Shown: in pieces, positions 1 to 8,991 of the stretch
How positions within the stretch are numbered: position 1 is the first letter of the stretch
How the letters are laid out: the number at the start of each line of letters is the position of its first letter
Source: Marinomonas agarivorans
Lineage (GTDB): Bacteria > Pseudomonadota > Gammaproteobacteria > Pseudomonadales > Marinomonadaceae
NCBI GenBank assembly: GCA_002173415.2
Contig: NHNK02000001.1
Coordinates: 124,001-188,000 of the forward strand
Direction of reading: 5' to 3'
DNA: 64,000 nucleotides
The notes under the pieces: model-generated
The model's input: only the letters and a program-made list of their open reading frames with translations
Told to the model about the DNA's origin: nothing
Database searches by the model: none
Made by a program: the position numbers and the translations under genes

Positions 1-197
1 CAGACCTGCCTTTTGGTGGCGTAGGTAATAGTGGTAATGGTAAATACCATGGTCGAGAAGGCTTTGAGGCTTTTTCTAACAAACAAGCAACTGTCAAGCA
101 GAGAGGACTTGGTCACTTCACTGGTATCAAGCTACTTTACCCACCTTATTCTGGTTTAGCCAAACTCATGAAAACACTCATTAGAAAGTGGCCATAA
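1..197 (+). CDS. Aldehyde dehydrogenase, C-terminal end (partial)
   Basis: Only the last 64 codons are in the window; the open frame enters from the left edge and stops with TAA at 195-197. The translation has the C-terminal ALDH signature LPFGGVGNSGNGKYHG followed by GFEAFSNKQAT, which in the family closes the NAD-binding and oligomerisation region. The tail, with YPPYSGLAKLMK, resembles coniferyl-aldehyde-dehydrogenase-type enzymes. The family oxidises an aldehyde to its carboxylic acid with NAD(P). It lies 58 bp upstream of an acyl-CoA ligase on the same strand, so its acid product could be the ligase substrate; that coupling is inferred. The catalytic Cys and Glu lie outside the window. 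Confidence 0.85.
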   Translation, partial: DLPFGGVGNSGNGKYHGREGFEAFSNKQATVKQRGLGHFTGIKLLYPPYSGLAKLMKTLIRKWP

Positions 198-206
198 ACT
201 GGTTTG

Positions 207-246
207 CCAATTCATAATTTTAGGAGCCAATTCATAATTTTAGGAG
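207..246. repeat. 20-bp perfect tandem duplication carrying the ligase ribosome-binding site
   Basis: Two identical 20-bp units (207-226 and 227-246) lie head to tail between the ALDH stop and the ligase start. Each ends in TAGGAG, so the Shine-Dalgarno sequence is duplicated. The second copy sits 9 nt from the ATG at 256 and is the functional one. It is probably a recent slippage duplication. Confidence 0.9.
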
Positions 247-255
247 ATAGTCACT

Positions 256-1869
256 ATGATGAATTTTCCCTTAACAACCGTTTCTATTTTAAAACATGTC
301 GAAACAGAATATGGCAACAGAGAGTTAGTGTCGTACTGCGAACAGGATTCCGTGTTTCGTTATAACTATGTTGAGTTTTCTCAGCGTGTAAGGCAACTCG
401 CCAATAGCCTAATCAGCAAAGGCATTAAAAAAGGCGATCGGGTGGCCACTTTGGCTTGGAATACTCATCGCCATATGGAACTGTATTACGCGATCTCTGG
501 AATCGGGGCAATTTGCCACACAATCAACCCACGTTATTCTATGGATCAGATTCGTTATATCGTGAAACATGCAGGGGATAAAGCCTTGTATTTTGATGGT
601 GACTTTTTAGCAATCGCAGCCATGTTACATTCCGCAAATTTAGGCGTTGAGCACTTTACTTGCCTTGCGAATGATAAAGCATCAACAGAAGAATTTACTT
701 TCATGGTTTATGACGAGGAACTGCAATCGCAAACAACGGACTTTGTATGGCCTGAACTGGATGAAAATACCAATGCAGGCTTATGTTACACCTCGGGTAC
801 AACGGGCAACCCTAAAGGTGTGTTATACACTCACCGCTCAATTTGCCTGCACTCTCTTGTTTCTAGCCATAGTGAGAATCTGGACATTGAATCTCAAGAT
901 GTGGTGTGCCCAATTGTGCCCATGTTTCATGTTAATGCATGGGGACTGCCTTATTCTGTGCCTTTGTTTGGGGCTTCTATGGTATTCGCGGGTGCAAATA
1001 TGCAGCCAGAAAAACTCTACAAAATACTCGACGATGAAGCCGTAACCTACATTGCGGGGGTGCCGACTATCTTGTCTGCTTTATTGGGTCATATGGAAAG
1101 TAAGCAAATGAAACCAAAAGCCCTGCATAAATTATTAGTTGGTGGCGCTGCACCTAATTCTACTTTTATTGAAAAGTTCGAACAGAATTTTTCTATTGAT
1201 GTTTTACATGGGTGGGGAATGACAGAGACCAGTCCAGTGGCAACACTATGTAAATTGAAACCTCATTTAAAAGAAGAGTTAACAATAGGTGAACAACTTG
1301 CCTTAAAAAATAAGCAAGGGCGCAAATTGTATGGCGTCGAGTTAAAACTGGTGAATACAGATGGTAGCCTTGTTCCCCATGATGGCAAAAGCTATGGCGA
1401 TCTCTTAGTAAGAGGCGCGTGGGTGTCGGAGCGTTATTATGGCAGCGAGACCTCTTCTTCAAATCAAGATGGTTGGTTTGCTACTGGAGACATTGCGACG
1501 ATTGATGAAAACAATTACCTGCAAATAGTAGACCGCAGTAAAGACGTTATTAAGTCAGGTGGTGAATGGATAAGCTCAGTTGAACTAGAAAACATTGCGG
1601 CCACTATGCCAGAGGTACAGCAAGCGGCTGTGATTGGCGCTTTTCATCCCAAATGGGACGAAAGACCTTTAATGTTGCTCGTCACATCTCCTGATGTGCA
1701 AGTGAGTAAAGAGGAGGTGAAACAGTTTTTACAAGATAAAATTCCTTCATGGTGGATGCCAGATGACTTTGTTTTTGTTAAAAGCCTACCCATTGGCGCA
1801 ACAGGAAAAATTCAAAAAAGGGACCTGAGAGATAAATACCAAAATGCCTTAGTAGATTCTTTGCCCTAG
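256..1869 (+). CDS. AMP-forming acyl-CoA ligase (AlkK/DmdB type)
   Basis: Adenylate-forming (ANL) enzyme of 537 aa that activates a carboxylic acid with ATP and CoA. Visible motifs are the P-loop-like [12 protein letters not shown] near residue 178, the [10 protein letters not shown]5 motif near 317, [12 protein letters not shown] near 405, the hinge region [13 protein letters not shown] near 430, and the C-terminal catalytic lysine motif [10 protein letters not shown] near 513. The N-terminus (LATLAWN-like [16 protein letters not shown]) resembles medium-chain acyl-CoA ligases AlkK and methylthiopropionyl-CoA ligases DmdB. The start is ATG 256 behind TAGGAG; a second ATG follows immediately. 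The gene lies between an aldehyde dehydrogenase and an epoxide-isomerase-like gene. The substrate cannot be read from the sequence: medium-chain, aryl or methylthio acids are all possible. Confidence 0.9.
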   Translation: MMNFPLTTVSILKHVETEYGNRELVSYCEQDSVFRYNYVEFSQRVRQLANSLISKGIKKGDRVATLAWNTHRHMELYYAISGIGAICHTINPRYSMDQIRYIVKHAGDKALYFDGDFLAIAAMLHSANLGVEHFTCLANDKASTEEFTFMVYDEELQSQTTDFVWPELDENTNAGLCYTSGTTGNPKGVLYTHRSICLHSLVSSHSENLDIESQDVVCPIVPMFHVNAWGLPYSVPLFGASMVFAGANMQPEKLYKILDDEAVTYIAGVPTILSALLGHMESKQMKPKALHKLLVGGAAPNSTFIEKFEQNFSIDVLHGWGMTETSPVATLCKLKPHLKEELTIGEQLALKNKQGRKLYGVELKLVNTDGSLVPHDGKSYGDLLVRGAWVSERYYGSETSSSNQDGWFATGDIATIDENNYLQIVDRSKDVIKSGGEWISSVELENIAATMPEVQQAAVIGAFHPKWDERPLMLLVTSPDVQVSKEEVKQFLQDKIPSWWMPDDFVFVKSLPIGATGKIQKRDLRDKYQNALVDSLP

Positions 1870-1897
1870 TGGACTTTTTATAGGAAAGGAGAAAAGT

Positions 1898-2410
1898 ATG
1901 AACAATGAAACTTGGTATAAAAATCATAAACGCCATATGCAACTGGCATTAATTGCACATGGCTCACTCGTCCTCGTATTGGGACTATTTGCCGGCTTTT
2001 TTCTGACCTTTGATATGTTACAAGGGGTAAAAATTTGGCCATTAATTCATATCGAACTTGATATTCCAGGCACAGTAAGAGGGTGGAAGGCAGCGCATAC
2101 GGGGGGAATAATGAATGGGATAATGTTAATCATCATGGCACTTTGCATTACGAAAATACAGCTTTCTCTTGCTTCTCTGAATTTTATTTACTGGTCTTTT
2201 CTCTTTACTGGTTGGGGAAATACCGTATTTTACTGGGCTGCAAATTTCGCAGCGAATCGTGGTCTATCTGTTGGTCCAACGCCTTATGGCGATGCGGATA
2301 TCTTTGGTGCGATATCCTATGTTGCAGGCGCAAGCGTTATGGTGTTCACTGTTATTGCTTGTTTTTTAGTAGCAAAAAGTGCCTTACGAGACAAAGCATC
2401 TTTTGAATAA
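1898..2410 (+). CDS. Styrene-oxide-isomerase-like integral membrane protein
   Basis: A 170-aa protein with four predicted transmembrane helices, the same length and topology as styrene oxide isomerase (StyC). Conserved blocks match that family as I remember it: PGTVRGWKAAH, NGIM, GWGN, FYWAANFAANRGLSVGP and DIFG. StyC is a haem-b membrane enzyme that converts an epoxide to an aldehyde. The residues equivalent to its haem-ligand histidine and nearby Asn and Tyr are present here as H67, N73 and Y112, but the position equivalent to StyC Asp95 is Thr104. The start is ATG 1898 behind GAAAGGAG, 28 bp after the ligase stop, so it is probably co-transcribed. Epoxide isomerase activity is inference; a related isomerase with another substrate is possible. 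Confidence 0.72.
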   Translation: MNNETWYKNHKRHMQLALIAHGSLVLVLGLFAGFFLTFDMLQGVKIWPLIHIELDIPGTVRGWKAAHTGGIMNGIMLIIMALCITKIQLSLASLNFIYWSFLFTGWGNTVFYWAANFAANRGLSVGPTPYGDADIFGAISYVAGASVMVFTVIACFLVAKSALRDKASFE

Positions 2411-2459
2411 AGTATCAATATGTGAATAAAGTATAAATGTGGTTGTTGGAGGTACTTGA

Positions 2460-5225
2460 TTGAAGGAGTCGAATCTGAAAACGCCAATGCATACAACAAA
2501 ATTTGTACCTCAACAAACCCGAACAAGTTTACTCAAGCGCTATCGGTTGTTGGACCAATTCTCACTAGAAGACAGCCATGTAAATTATCAACTTGGCCTC
2601 ATTGTCGCGCCCTCAGGTTATGGTAAATCAACATTGATGGCGCAATTTATGAATGATCGTTTAGCGCTTGGTGAGACAGTATGTTGGCTCAGTTTAGATG
2701 AAAGAGATAATGAGGAGGATTTCTTCATTACTTGTCTGCTAGAAAGTTATCATCAAGCTAACACGGGTCGTCATAATGGCGGTTTCGGTTATAACTTATT
2801 TGATTACCCAAATACCAACCCTCAAATGCGTTTACAGCAACTACTGGATTTGATTGAGCAAAATGGTACAGCCACTAAAATCATACTAGACGATTTCCAC
2901 TTTATAACCTCAATAACCTTACTTGAGAGCATTGATTGGTTTTTAACAAGAGTGCCCCACAATTTATCGGTTTATATCGCCAGTAAATCCGAACCGAAAT
3001 TACAAGTGATCAGTGATTTTCGAGCGAAAAATAACTTATTGGACGTTAAAGCGAACCAACTAAATTTTACCCTTAATGAGGCCTGTTTATTTCTCGCAAA
3101 TAACAAACATATAAAGTTAGAAAAAAGTGATATCCAAGTATTACACCAAAAAACAGAAGGATGGATTGCAGCAACACAGCTCTTCTCTTTAGCTCTTCAC
3201 AATCAAAACATAATAAGCAAAGAAAAACAGCAGCACTTTATCAATGAGATGTCTGGGACAGATAAGGATATTGTGAACTATTTGAGCCAGTGTGTCTTTC
3301 AACATCAACCTGAACAAGTGAAGCACTTTTTTATTAGTACAGGCATACTCACTCGCTTTAATGCAGACCTATGTATTGCCGTTTGTGGCGATGAAAATGC
3401 GGCTCAGATACTTGATTATGTCAGCACACAAGGGTTATTTGTTTTCGAATTAGATCAAGCAAGAAATTGGTTTCGTTATCACCATTTATTTCGAGAATAC
3501 TTACTAAACGAATTAGAAAAGTCAGATACCAGTCAATATCGTCAATTAGCAATGAAAGCGGCAGACTGGTTTGAAGAAAATCACTATCCAGAAGAAGCAA
3601 TCGATTATTACTTATTTGCAGAGAGCTACGAGAAAGCCGCTCACCTCATCAGTGAAATTGTTGTTGAAGTAGTGCAATATCGCGGTAATCATAGCCGTTT
3701 ATTAAAATGGGCAAAACGACTGCCTATTTCCTACATGCTTGGGACACCAGAAATTGCGGTTTGCTATGCTTGGTCTTTACTCTTTACTCGAAATTTTACT
3801 CACAGCGACGACATTATTTCAGCCTTAGTCCACTACCAAGCAGATTCAGCGCAGACTCAAAACATGATTCAGTATAATGTTGAAATGTTGTATTTACTTA
3901 AAAAAGTCATGGTAGGTGATTTTTATTCATTACGGAGCAACATTTCGGCTTGGTTGAGCAAATGGGTGGATGCTCCCGTTTTTGAGCAGGGAGTGGTGAA
4001 AGGTCTTTTAGGTGCGACTTGCCTGCATACATTAGAGTTTGCTTTAGCGCGAAAAGCCTTAACATCAGGGAAAAGTATTTTTGAAAAAATTCATTGTGAT
4101 TATGGTATTGCCTGGATTGACTCTTTATATGCTCTAGTTCACTGGAAGCAGGGATATTTGCTGGAAGCCAAAAGAATACTGACGGATGCATTGCGCAATG
4201 CAAATCAAAAAATGGGTGAGTACAGCTTTGCCAGTTCATTGATCAACATTAAATTAAGTCTGGTGTATTGTGACCTCCATGAAGATAAACACGCTTACGA
4301 GCATTTGAATAATGGATTTGCTGTTATTGACCAACATGGTGTGGTGGATACGGCGCAGATAGGCTTTATTACAAAATCACGCTTATTGTTTCGTTTTGGT
4401 TCTGACCATAAAGCGTTGAGAGCATTACTCGATGGCGAGAGTTATGGTCGCAATAGCAACTTACTCAGTTTTGAAGTGGGTATAGTGGCAGAAAAAGTAT
4501 CACTACTGCTACGAAGTGGCCAAATAGAGAAAGCAAAAGACCTATTTTATGAACATGGTTTTGATGAAATTGATCTTCACTTAGAGCGTTATACCGCGTC
4601 TGAGCTTTGTCTTATTTCCTTACTTCAAGCCAGAATTGCTTTTGCCAAAAAAGAACGAAACACCGCACTTGATATCCTCAACCGGCTTGCAAAACAATGT
4701 CGGCAAAAAGAGTATCGTCAATTACATGATTCTGTTTTGCTCTTACTGGCCAGCGCTTATTATGAGCTAGGCAAGAGAAATCAGGCTTTTCGTATAGTCA
4801 ATGACGTTGTAGAGCACAGCATTGTTGAACGTAAGTTAGGTATTTTTATGGATGAAAAATATCACCTACATGAGGTGATGTCAGAGTACCTTGCCAAAGT
4901 GAATCAGCAAGATCAAAAACATATCCGCTTCTTTAAAAAACTGTCTGCTATCTTTGATTATGAGAGCCGAATTGAAGACAGAGGCGAAAATACGTTAGTC
5001 TCAAACGACAAAAAAACAACACACGAAGAACCTCTCACAAAAAGAGAGCGTGAATTGCTGAATTTTTTACAACAAGGTTTATCGAATAAAGAGTTGGCCG
5101 CAACCTTATTTGTATCAGAAAGTACCATTAAATGGCATCTATCACGTATTTATCTAAAACTAGGTGCAAAAAACCGACTTGATGCGATAAAAATTTTTTT
5201 GAGTCATGGGAAGGAGATGGAATAA
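2460..5225 (+). CDS. MalT/AlkS-type LuxR-family ATP-dependent transcription activator
   Basis: Large regulator of 921 aa with the MalT (STAND) layout: an N-terminal NTPase with Walker A APSGYGKST at residues 50-58, a Walker B-like IILDDFHF near 140, a long helical TPR-like sensor region (about 350-800), and a C-terminal LuxR helix-turn-helix (TKRERELLNFLQQGLSNKELA, then SESTIKWHLSRIY). Proteins of this type bind ATP and an inducer, oligomerise and activate nearby promoters; AlkS, which controls alkane oxidation, is one. The preferred start is TTG 2460, 7 nt after GGAGG; ATG 2487 lacks a well-placed RBS. It lies directly downstream of the isomerase-like gene, so it likely controls this cassette (inference). 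Confidence 0.88.
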   Translation: MKESNLKTPMHTTKFVPQQTRTSLLKRYRLLDQFSLEDSHVNYQLGLIVAPSGYGKSTLMAQFMNDRLALGETVCWLSLDERDNEEDFFITCLLESYHQANTGRHNGGFGYNLFDYPNTNPQMRLQQLLDLIEQNGTATKIILDDFHFITSITLLESIDWFLTRVPHNLSVYIASKSEPKLQVISDFRAKNNLLDVKANQLNFTLNEACLFLANNKHIKLEKSDIQVLHQKTEGWIAATQLFSLALHNQNIISKEKQQHFINEMSGTDKDIVNYLSQCVFQHQPEQVKHFFISTGILTRFNADLCIAVCGDENAAQILDYVSTQGLFVFELDQARNWFRYHHLFREYLLNELEKSDTSQYRQLAMKAADWFEENHYPEEAIDYYLFAESYEKAAHLISEIVVEVVQYRGNHSRLLKWAKRLPISYMLGTPEIAVCYAWSLLFTRNFTHSDDIISALVHYQADSAQTQNMIQYNVEMLYLLKKVMVGDFYSLRSNISAWLSKWVDAPVFEQGVVKGLLGATCLHTLEFALARKALTSGKSIFEKIHCDYGIAWIDSLYALVHWKQGYLLEAKRILTDALRNANQKMGEYSFASSLINIKLSLVYCDLHEDKHAYEHLNNGFAVIDQHGVVDTAQIGFITKSRLLFRFGSDHKALRALLDGESYGRNSNLLSFEVGIVAEKVSLLLRSGQIEKAKDLFYEHGFDEIDLHLERYTASELCLISLLQARIAFAKKERNTALDILNRLAKQCRQKEYRQLHDSVLLLLASAYYELGKRNQAFRIVNDVVEHSIVERKLGIFMDEKYHLHEVMSEYLAKVNQQDQKHIRFFKKLSAIFDYESRIEDRGENTLVSNDKKTTHEEPLTKRERELLNFLQQGLSNKELAATLFVSESTIKWHLSRIYLKLGAKNRLDAIKIFLSHGKEME

Positions 5226-5274
5226 GGTTTATACCGTTACACGAACTATTTGATGTAATCAGCGTTTTTGCAAA

Positions 5275-5341
5275 GTGCTCTCTAGTAAAAGTGCTCTTTC
5301 GTAAAAAAGTGCTCTCTAGTAAAAAGTACTCTCTCGTAAAT
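5275..5341. repeat. Four degenerate ~17-bp tandem repeats
   Basis: Four imperfect copies of a GTGCTCTCTAGTAAAA-like unit start at 5275, 5291, 5309 and 5326, in the gap between the regulator and the convergent nucleotidase gene. The last copy forms the left arm of the hairpin terminator at 5321-5351, which suggests the array grew by duplication of a terminator arm. Confidence 0.85.
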
Positions 5342-5351
5342 GAGAGAGTAC
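5321..5351 (-). terminator. Rho-independent terminator of the nucleotidase gene
   Basis: A perfect 10-bp stem (5326-5335 with 5342-5351) and a 6-nt loop are followed on the minus strand by TTTTT (complement of 5321-5325). It lies 27 bp past the nucleotidase stop. The plus strand has no T-run after the stem. Confidence 0.8.
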
Positions 5352-5377
5352 AAAACAAAAAGTAGGATGGCAGAAGG

Positions 5378-7216
5378 TTACTGCTTCACACCATCTTTAT
5401 TAATAAATACTTGCGTTGAGTATTCTGATAATGGCAGTTTCTCAAGAGTGCCAACTTTAGTGATGTAATCCACAAAGCTTTGGGCATAGTCTAAGTAAGT
5501 GTCGACAACACGACCATCACCCATAACCTTGCCAAATGTTAAATAACCATCTTTACCGCCAGCAATATAATTGTTTGTGGCAACCTTATACGTTGCAGCA
5601 AGGTTAAGCGGTTTCCAGTTTTGGCCTTTTTTCATGACTTCAATATCGTAGAAGCGCTGACCTTTTGGTTTTGAGGCGTTTACTTTCCAGCGTAAGCCAG
5701 AAGCGTATGGGTAAGCACCAGTTGAGCCACCTGCGGCCGTTGCGTAGTCAAAGGCTTCTTCTAGCACTTGTCGTATCTCTTTACCTGTCATGTCTAACTC
5801 AACAATGGTGTTAGCGAAAGGCAGTAGAGTATAAGCGTCGCCAATGGTTAAATTACCTTCTGCTATATCAACTCGAACGCCGCCACCATTTTGAATAGCA
5901 ATGTCAGAGGTTTTACTCATATCACGGAATGCTTTGGCAACGATATTAGAAATATCTGCGCCGTGACTTGCTGTCATAGAACGATCACACAGTTTAGAGC
6001 GCCCTTGGCCAGGAATACGTTCAAGGCATAAGGTTGTTGCAGCCTTGCCAATCACTTCGCTTTTCATAGCATCCACTTGGGCAGAAAATTTCGCTAGAGT
6101 GGCTGCTGCGAATTTATCTGCCATAGTAATAGACACATTATTATGAGCGTTTACATCCGCGTACACAGCGTCGCGCTCTGTGCCTGTTAGCTCAACACGT
6201 TTACCATCCGCATTTTTACGTTTGAAACTGTCTGCTAATAATAAATGGGGTGTACCTGCACAATGCGTTATGACACCGTCTTTATCCCAAGATACATCCA
6301 GTTCACCAACAACAGCGCCATACTGCCATGCTTGAGCGACACAAACACTATTACCGTCGGCGTCTACAACTTTGGTTGGATAAGGTCCCGCAGCATCCAA
6401 ACCTACTGCTTTGAAATCACCAAGTAACGTGTGAGAGTCGCCACCAATAATCACATCTACGCCTTTTAGTTTAGCAGCCATAGCCAGATCATTCTGGTAT
6501 TGATAGTGCGTCACTAATACAATTTTAGTGACGCCCATTGCGGTGAGTTCATCAATGTACTTTTGTGCTGTGGTTGTTTCATCGAGAAATACCGTGGTGG
6601 CGTCAGGGCTAGAGGAGTTTTTGGTTTTATTAGCAATGTCGATACCGATAAAACCGACTTGTACTCCTTGATACTCTTTAATGGTGTAAGGTGTGAAGTA
6701 GTCTTCGGCACTGTTTTTAGCAAGTGGCGATACGCCAACTTTTGGTTTTACATTGGCAGAAATAACATCGGTAGAGCAGTTGGAATCTGCTTTTAACCAA
6801 TCTAAAAATTGCGCTAAACCAGCGTCTCCATCATCAAATTCATGGTTACCCAAGGTAAAAATATCAAAGCAAGCCGTATTCATTAACGCAGCGTCTGCTT
6901 CCCCTTTGAATAAGGTATAGAAAAGATCGCCAGTAATGGCATCGCCAGCATGAATTTTTACCACAGGTCCATTCGTGTTGGTTAACTCATTCATTTTGGT
7001 AACAACAGAGGGAAACCCGCCTACGGCAACACGTGTTGTTTCGCCTCCCAATGTCAGGTTCACACCTTTGTCGACATTGAGATGAGAGTGGTGATCATTG
7101 ATGTGAACAATTTTTAAAGTAAGAGGTTGTGCAGAGTCAGCGCTGGAAGAAAATGACTGGCAACCCGTTAAAAACAACGAGGTAGCGACAGCCGTTACTA
7201 AAGTCGTTTTAAGCAT
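5378..7216 (-). CDS. 5'-nucleotidase/UDP-sugar hydrolase lipoprotein (UshA/NutA family)
   Basis: A 612-aa periplasmic or surface metallophosphoesterase. The N-terminus MLKTTLVTAVATSLFLTGC is a lipoprotein signal with lipobox LTGC. The metallophosphatase domain follows, with metal-ligand motifs HINDHHSHLN, GDAITGD, GNHEFDDGD and GGDSHT; the C-terminal 5'-nucleotidase substrate domain has AIQNGGGVRVDI and GKDGY. The family dephosphorylates extracellular nucleotides and UDP-sugars, feeding phosphate and nucleoside scavenging. The start is ATG 7216 behind AAAGGATG. It is monocistronic, ending in its own terminator. Full-length members are 550-650 aa, so this one looks intact. Confidence 0.92.
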   Translation of the reverse strand: MLKTTLVTAVATSLFLTGCQSFSSSADSAQPLTLKIVHINDHHSHLNVDKGVNLTLGGETTRVAVGGFPSVVTKMNELTNTNGPVVKIHAGDAITGDLFYTLFKGEADAALMNTACFDIFTLGNHEFDDGDAGLAQFLDWLKADSNCSTDVISANVKPKVGVSPLAKNSAEDYFTPYTIKEYQGVQVGFIGIDIANKTKNSSSPDATTVFLDETTTAQKYIDELTAMGVTKIVLVTHYQYQNDLAMAAKLKGVDVIIGGDSHTLLGDFKAVGLDAAGPYPTKVVDADGNSVCVAQAWQYGAVVGELDVSWDKDGVITHCAGTPHLLLADSFKRKNADGKRVELTGTERDAVYADVNAHNNVSITMADKFAAATLAKFSAQVDAMKSEVIGKAATTLCLERIPGQGRSKLCDRSMTASHGADISNIVAKAFRDMSKTSDIAIQNGGGVRVDIAEGNLTIGDAYTLLPFANTIVELDMTGKEIRQVLEEAFDYATAAGGSTGAYPYASGLRWKVNASKPKGQRFYDIEVMKKGQNWKPLNLAATYKVATNNYIAGGKDGYLTFGKVMGDGRVVDTYLDYAQSFVDYITKVGTLEKLPLSEYSTQVFINKDGVKQ

Positions 7217-7276
7217 AGCGACATCCTTTAATTATGCTGGATAATGGTGAAAGACAGTTTTTATACCATAGTGACA

Positions 7277-7318
7277 ATGATAAACGCACAGTGATAAACA
7301 TACAGCGATAAACAGTCA
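7277..7318. repeat. Three 14-bp tandem repeats
   Basis: Three adjacent 14-bp units with a common GATAAAC core (7277-7290, 7291-7304, 7305-7318) lie about 60 bp upstream of the nucleotidase start. They could be slippage repeats or a clustered operator; the sequence alone does not decide. Confidence 0.75.
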
Positions 7319-7395
7319 CTTACCATTGTAACTATGGTAGAAAAAGAGTATCACGCTTTTGTGGCAAAAATGCGAAAAAAACACCTTAAGCAATA

Positions 7396-8466
7396 TTATT
7401 GAACTTTCGTTGGCGCTTGGGCAAAAAGACTACCAATCGCCTGAGACAATTTTTGACTACGGTCCTCACTGCGAAACAATTGCCAAAGACTGCCACGTAC
7501 AACAGGGGTTTGACTTAATTCGGCAGCAATCTGACTAAACGCCAAATAACCGTCATCTCGATGGGCCAAGCTTTCCATACACACTTTTAATAAACCGCTA
7601 TCTTGGTCAAACCAATGGGGACACTTGGCAACGATTGCAACAATGAGTTCTAGAGCTTTATCTGGCTCTGAAGGATTAACATTCTCCACCATCGTTTTAA
7701 TGGCTGCCACAAAACTTTTAGATGGCGTTCCTTTTGAGATCGAACGAATCATTGCCGCTTGCATTTGAGTATTGCTGGTGGCGGAAAAAATGTTTTCTGC
7801 CCAATGCATATAATCAGATGTCGGCTTTTCATGTTCTAAGGCAATCGCTAATGCACAAGCTAATGGCGCAGGTGCTCGAAGAATGCCGTTGCGAATAAGA
7901 GCAGCATAGTCTGCTGTGTGGCTTCTTACCGCCAAATCTGCAATGCCTTGTAAACCAATGTTTTGCCACTGATCATTATGCTTACGCAAATCGCCCTGTA
8001 GAAAAGTTACTAATTCTTGAAAATAATGGGAAGGAGGGCGCTCAAGTTCAAGGGAAAGCGTGGCATGAAAACTGGCCATACGTTCATGATCTGGTTGAAA
8101 TGCATAGGGGTTGTCTTTTAATGCGTCTGCCAAGTCGGCTTGTTCTTGTTCCTCTTTATTGGTGAGAATTTTGTCCACAATCGTCTTGATAAGGTGATCT
8201 CTGGTCCCCAAATTCAAGCAACCTTGTTCATCAATCGCCAAACGTAAAAACCAGATAATGGGCTCAGATTTTGGTCCTGAATTTGGTGTTAAAACAATGG
8301 CTAACCAAGCTTGTTGTTTAAAGGCAAAAGGGTAAGGTTGCTGTTTTTGATCAAATTGATTGATCTGAGTCGCTGTCATTTTTGTTACGTGTCGACCTAT
8401 GTCGTAAAAATCTGCCTGACAATCAACCAACTCAAACAAATCAGAAAGGGATTCTATTTTACTCAT
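7396..8466 (-). CDS. DUF3549-like protein of unknown function
   Basis: A soluble 356-aa protein with no signal peptide or transmembrane segment. The N-terminal half begins SKIESLSDLFELVDCQADFYDIGRHV and contains PYPFAFKQQAWLA. The C-terminal half is all-helical and looks HEAT-like (repeated short helices around residues 160-330). The N-terminal motif resembles DUF3549 proteins of Pseudomonas and relatives, which have no assigned function. The gene stands alone between the divergent yqcC and the nucleotidase. No clear RBS precedes ATG 8466. Confidence 0.6.
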   Translation of the reverse strand: MSKIESLSDLFELVDCQADFYDIGRHVTKMTATQINQFDQKQQPYPFAFKQQAWLAIVLTPNSGPKSEPIIWFLRLAIDEQGCLNLGTRDHLIKTIVDKILTNKEEQEQADLADALKDNPYAFQPDHERMASFHATLSLELERPPSHYFQELVTFLQGDLRKHNDQWQNIGLQGIADLAVRSHTADYAALIRNGILRAPAPLACALAIALEHEKPTSDYMHWAENIFSATSNTQMQAAMIRSISKGTPSKSFVAAIKTMVENVNPSEPDKALELIVAIVAKCPHWFDQDSGLLKVCMESLAHRDDGYLAFSQIAAELSQTPVVRGSLWQLFRSEDRSQKLSQAIGSLFAQAPTKVQ

Positions 8467-8649
8467 TTAGTAACATACTCTATGGTGTATCGTTTAAAAT
8501 GTGCTGCACATCATAAGCCGCAGTCAAAATAAGGCATAGCCAAAAAAAAACCACGACAACAAATTACAAATTTAAATGAAAGAAGGGGGAATCCCCCAAA
8601 TGCTATCTTCTTCTAGGTAATGTTACCCGTTTTTATAGGATAAATCAGT

Positions 8650-8988
8650 GTGGAAAAATATCACCAACTTGCTGACCTTTTATTAGAACTGGAAATGATG
8701 ATGCGACAGGAGGCGTTATGGGATATCCCCATGCCATCACCTGAAGCCTTTATGAGCCAAGAGCCGTTTTGTATTGATACCATGTCATTTTCTCAATGGG
8801 TGAAGTTTGTCATGCTTGAACGCTACAAGCAGATTATTGAGCAAAAAATGGCGTTACCTCCCCATTCTGAAATAGCACCAATTGCAGACATGTATTTTCA
8901 ACAACAAACAGAGTCTGTTAAAAGAAAAGTGCTGACTATGTTTATGCGACTAGATCGTTTTATTAATGACCAGAATAGAATGGACTAA
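8650..8988 (+). CDS. yqcC: YqcC family protein
   Basis: A small soluble 112-aa protein. The pattern of LLLELEMMMRQEALWDIPMPSPEAFMSQEPFCIDTMSF followed by WVKF.ML.R with a poly-helical tail is typical of YqcC (DUF446), which in enterobacteria is usually next to the tRNA pseudouridine synthase gene truC. Its own function is unknown. It starts at GTG 8650 behind ATAGGA. The stop is 3 nt before the next ATG, so it is translationally linked to the DUF1853 gene. No truC is next to it here. Confidence 0.8.
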   Translation: MEKYHQLADLLLELEMMMRQEALWDIPMPSPEAFMSQEPFCIDTMSFSQWVKFVMLERYKQIIEQKMALPPHSEIAPIADMYFQQQTESVKRKVLTMFMRLDRFINDQNRMD

Positions 8989-8991
8989 GCT

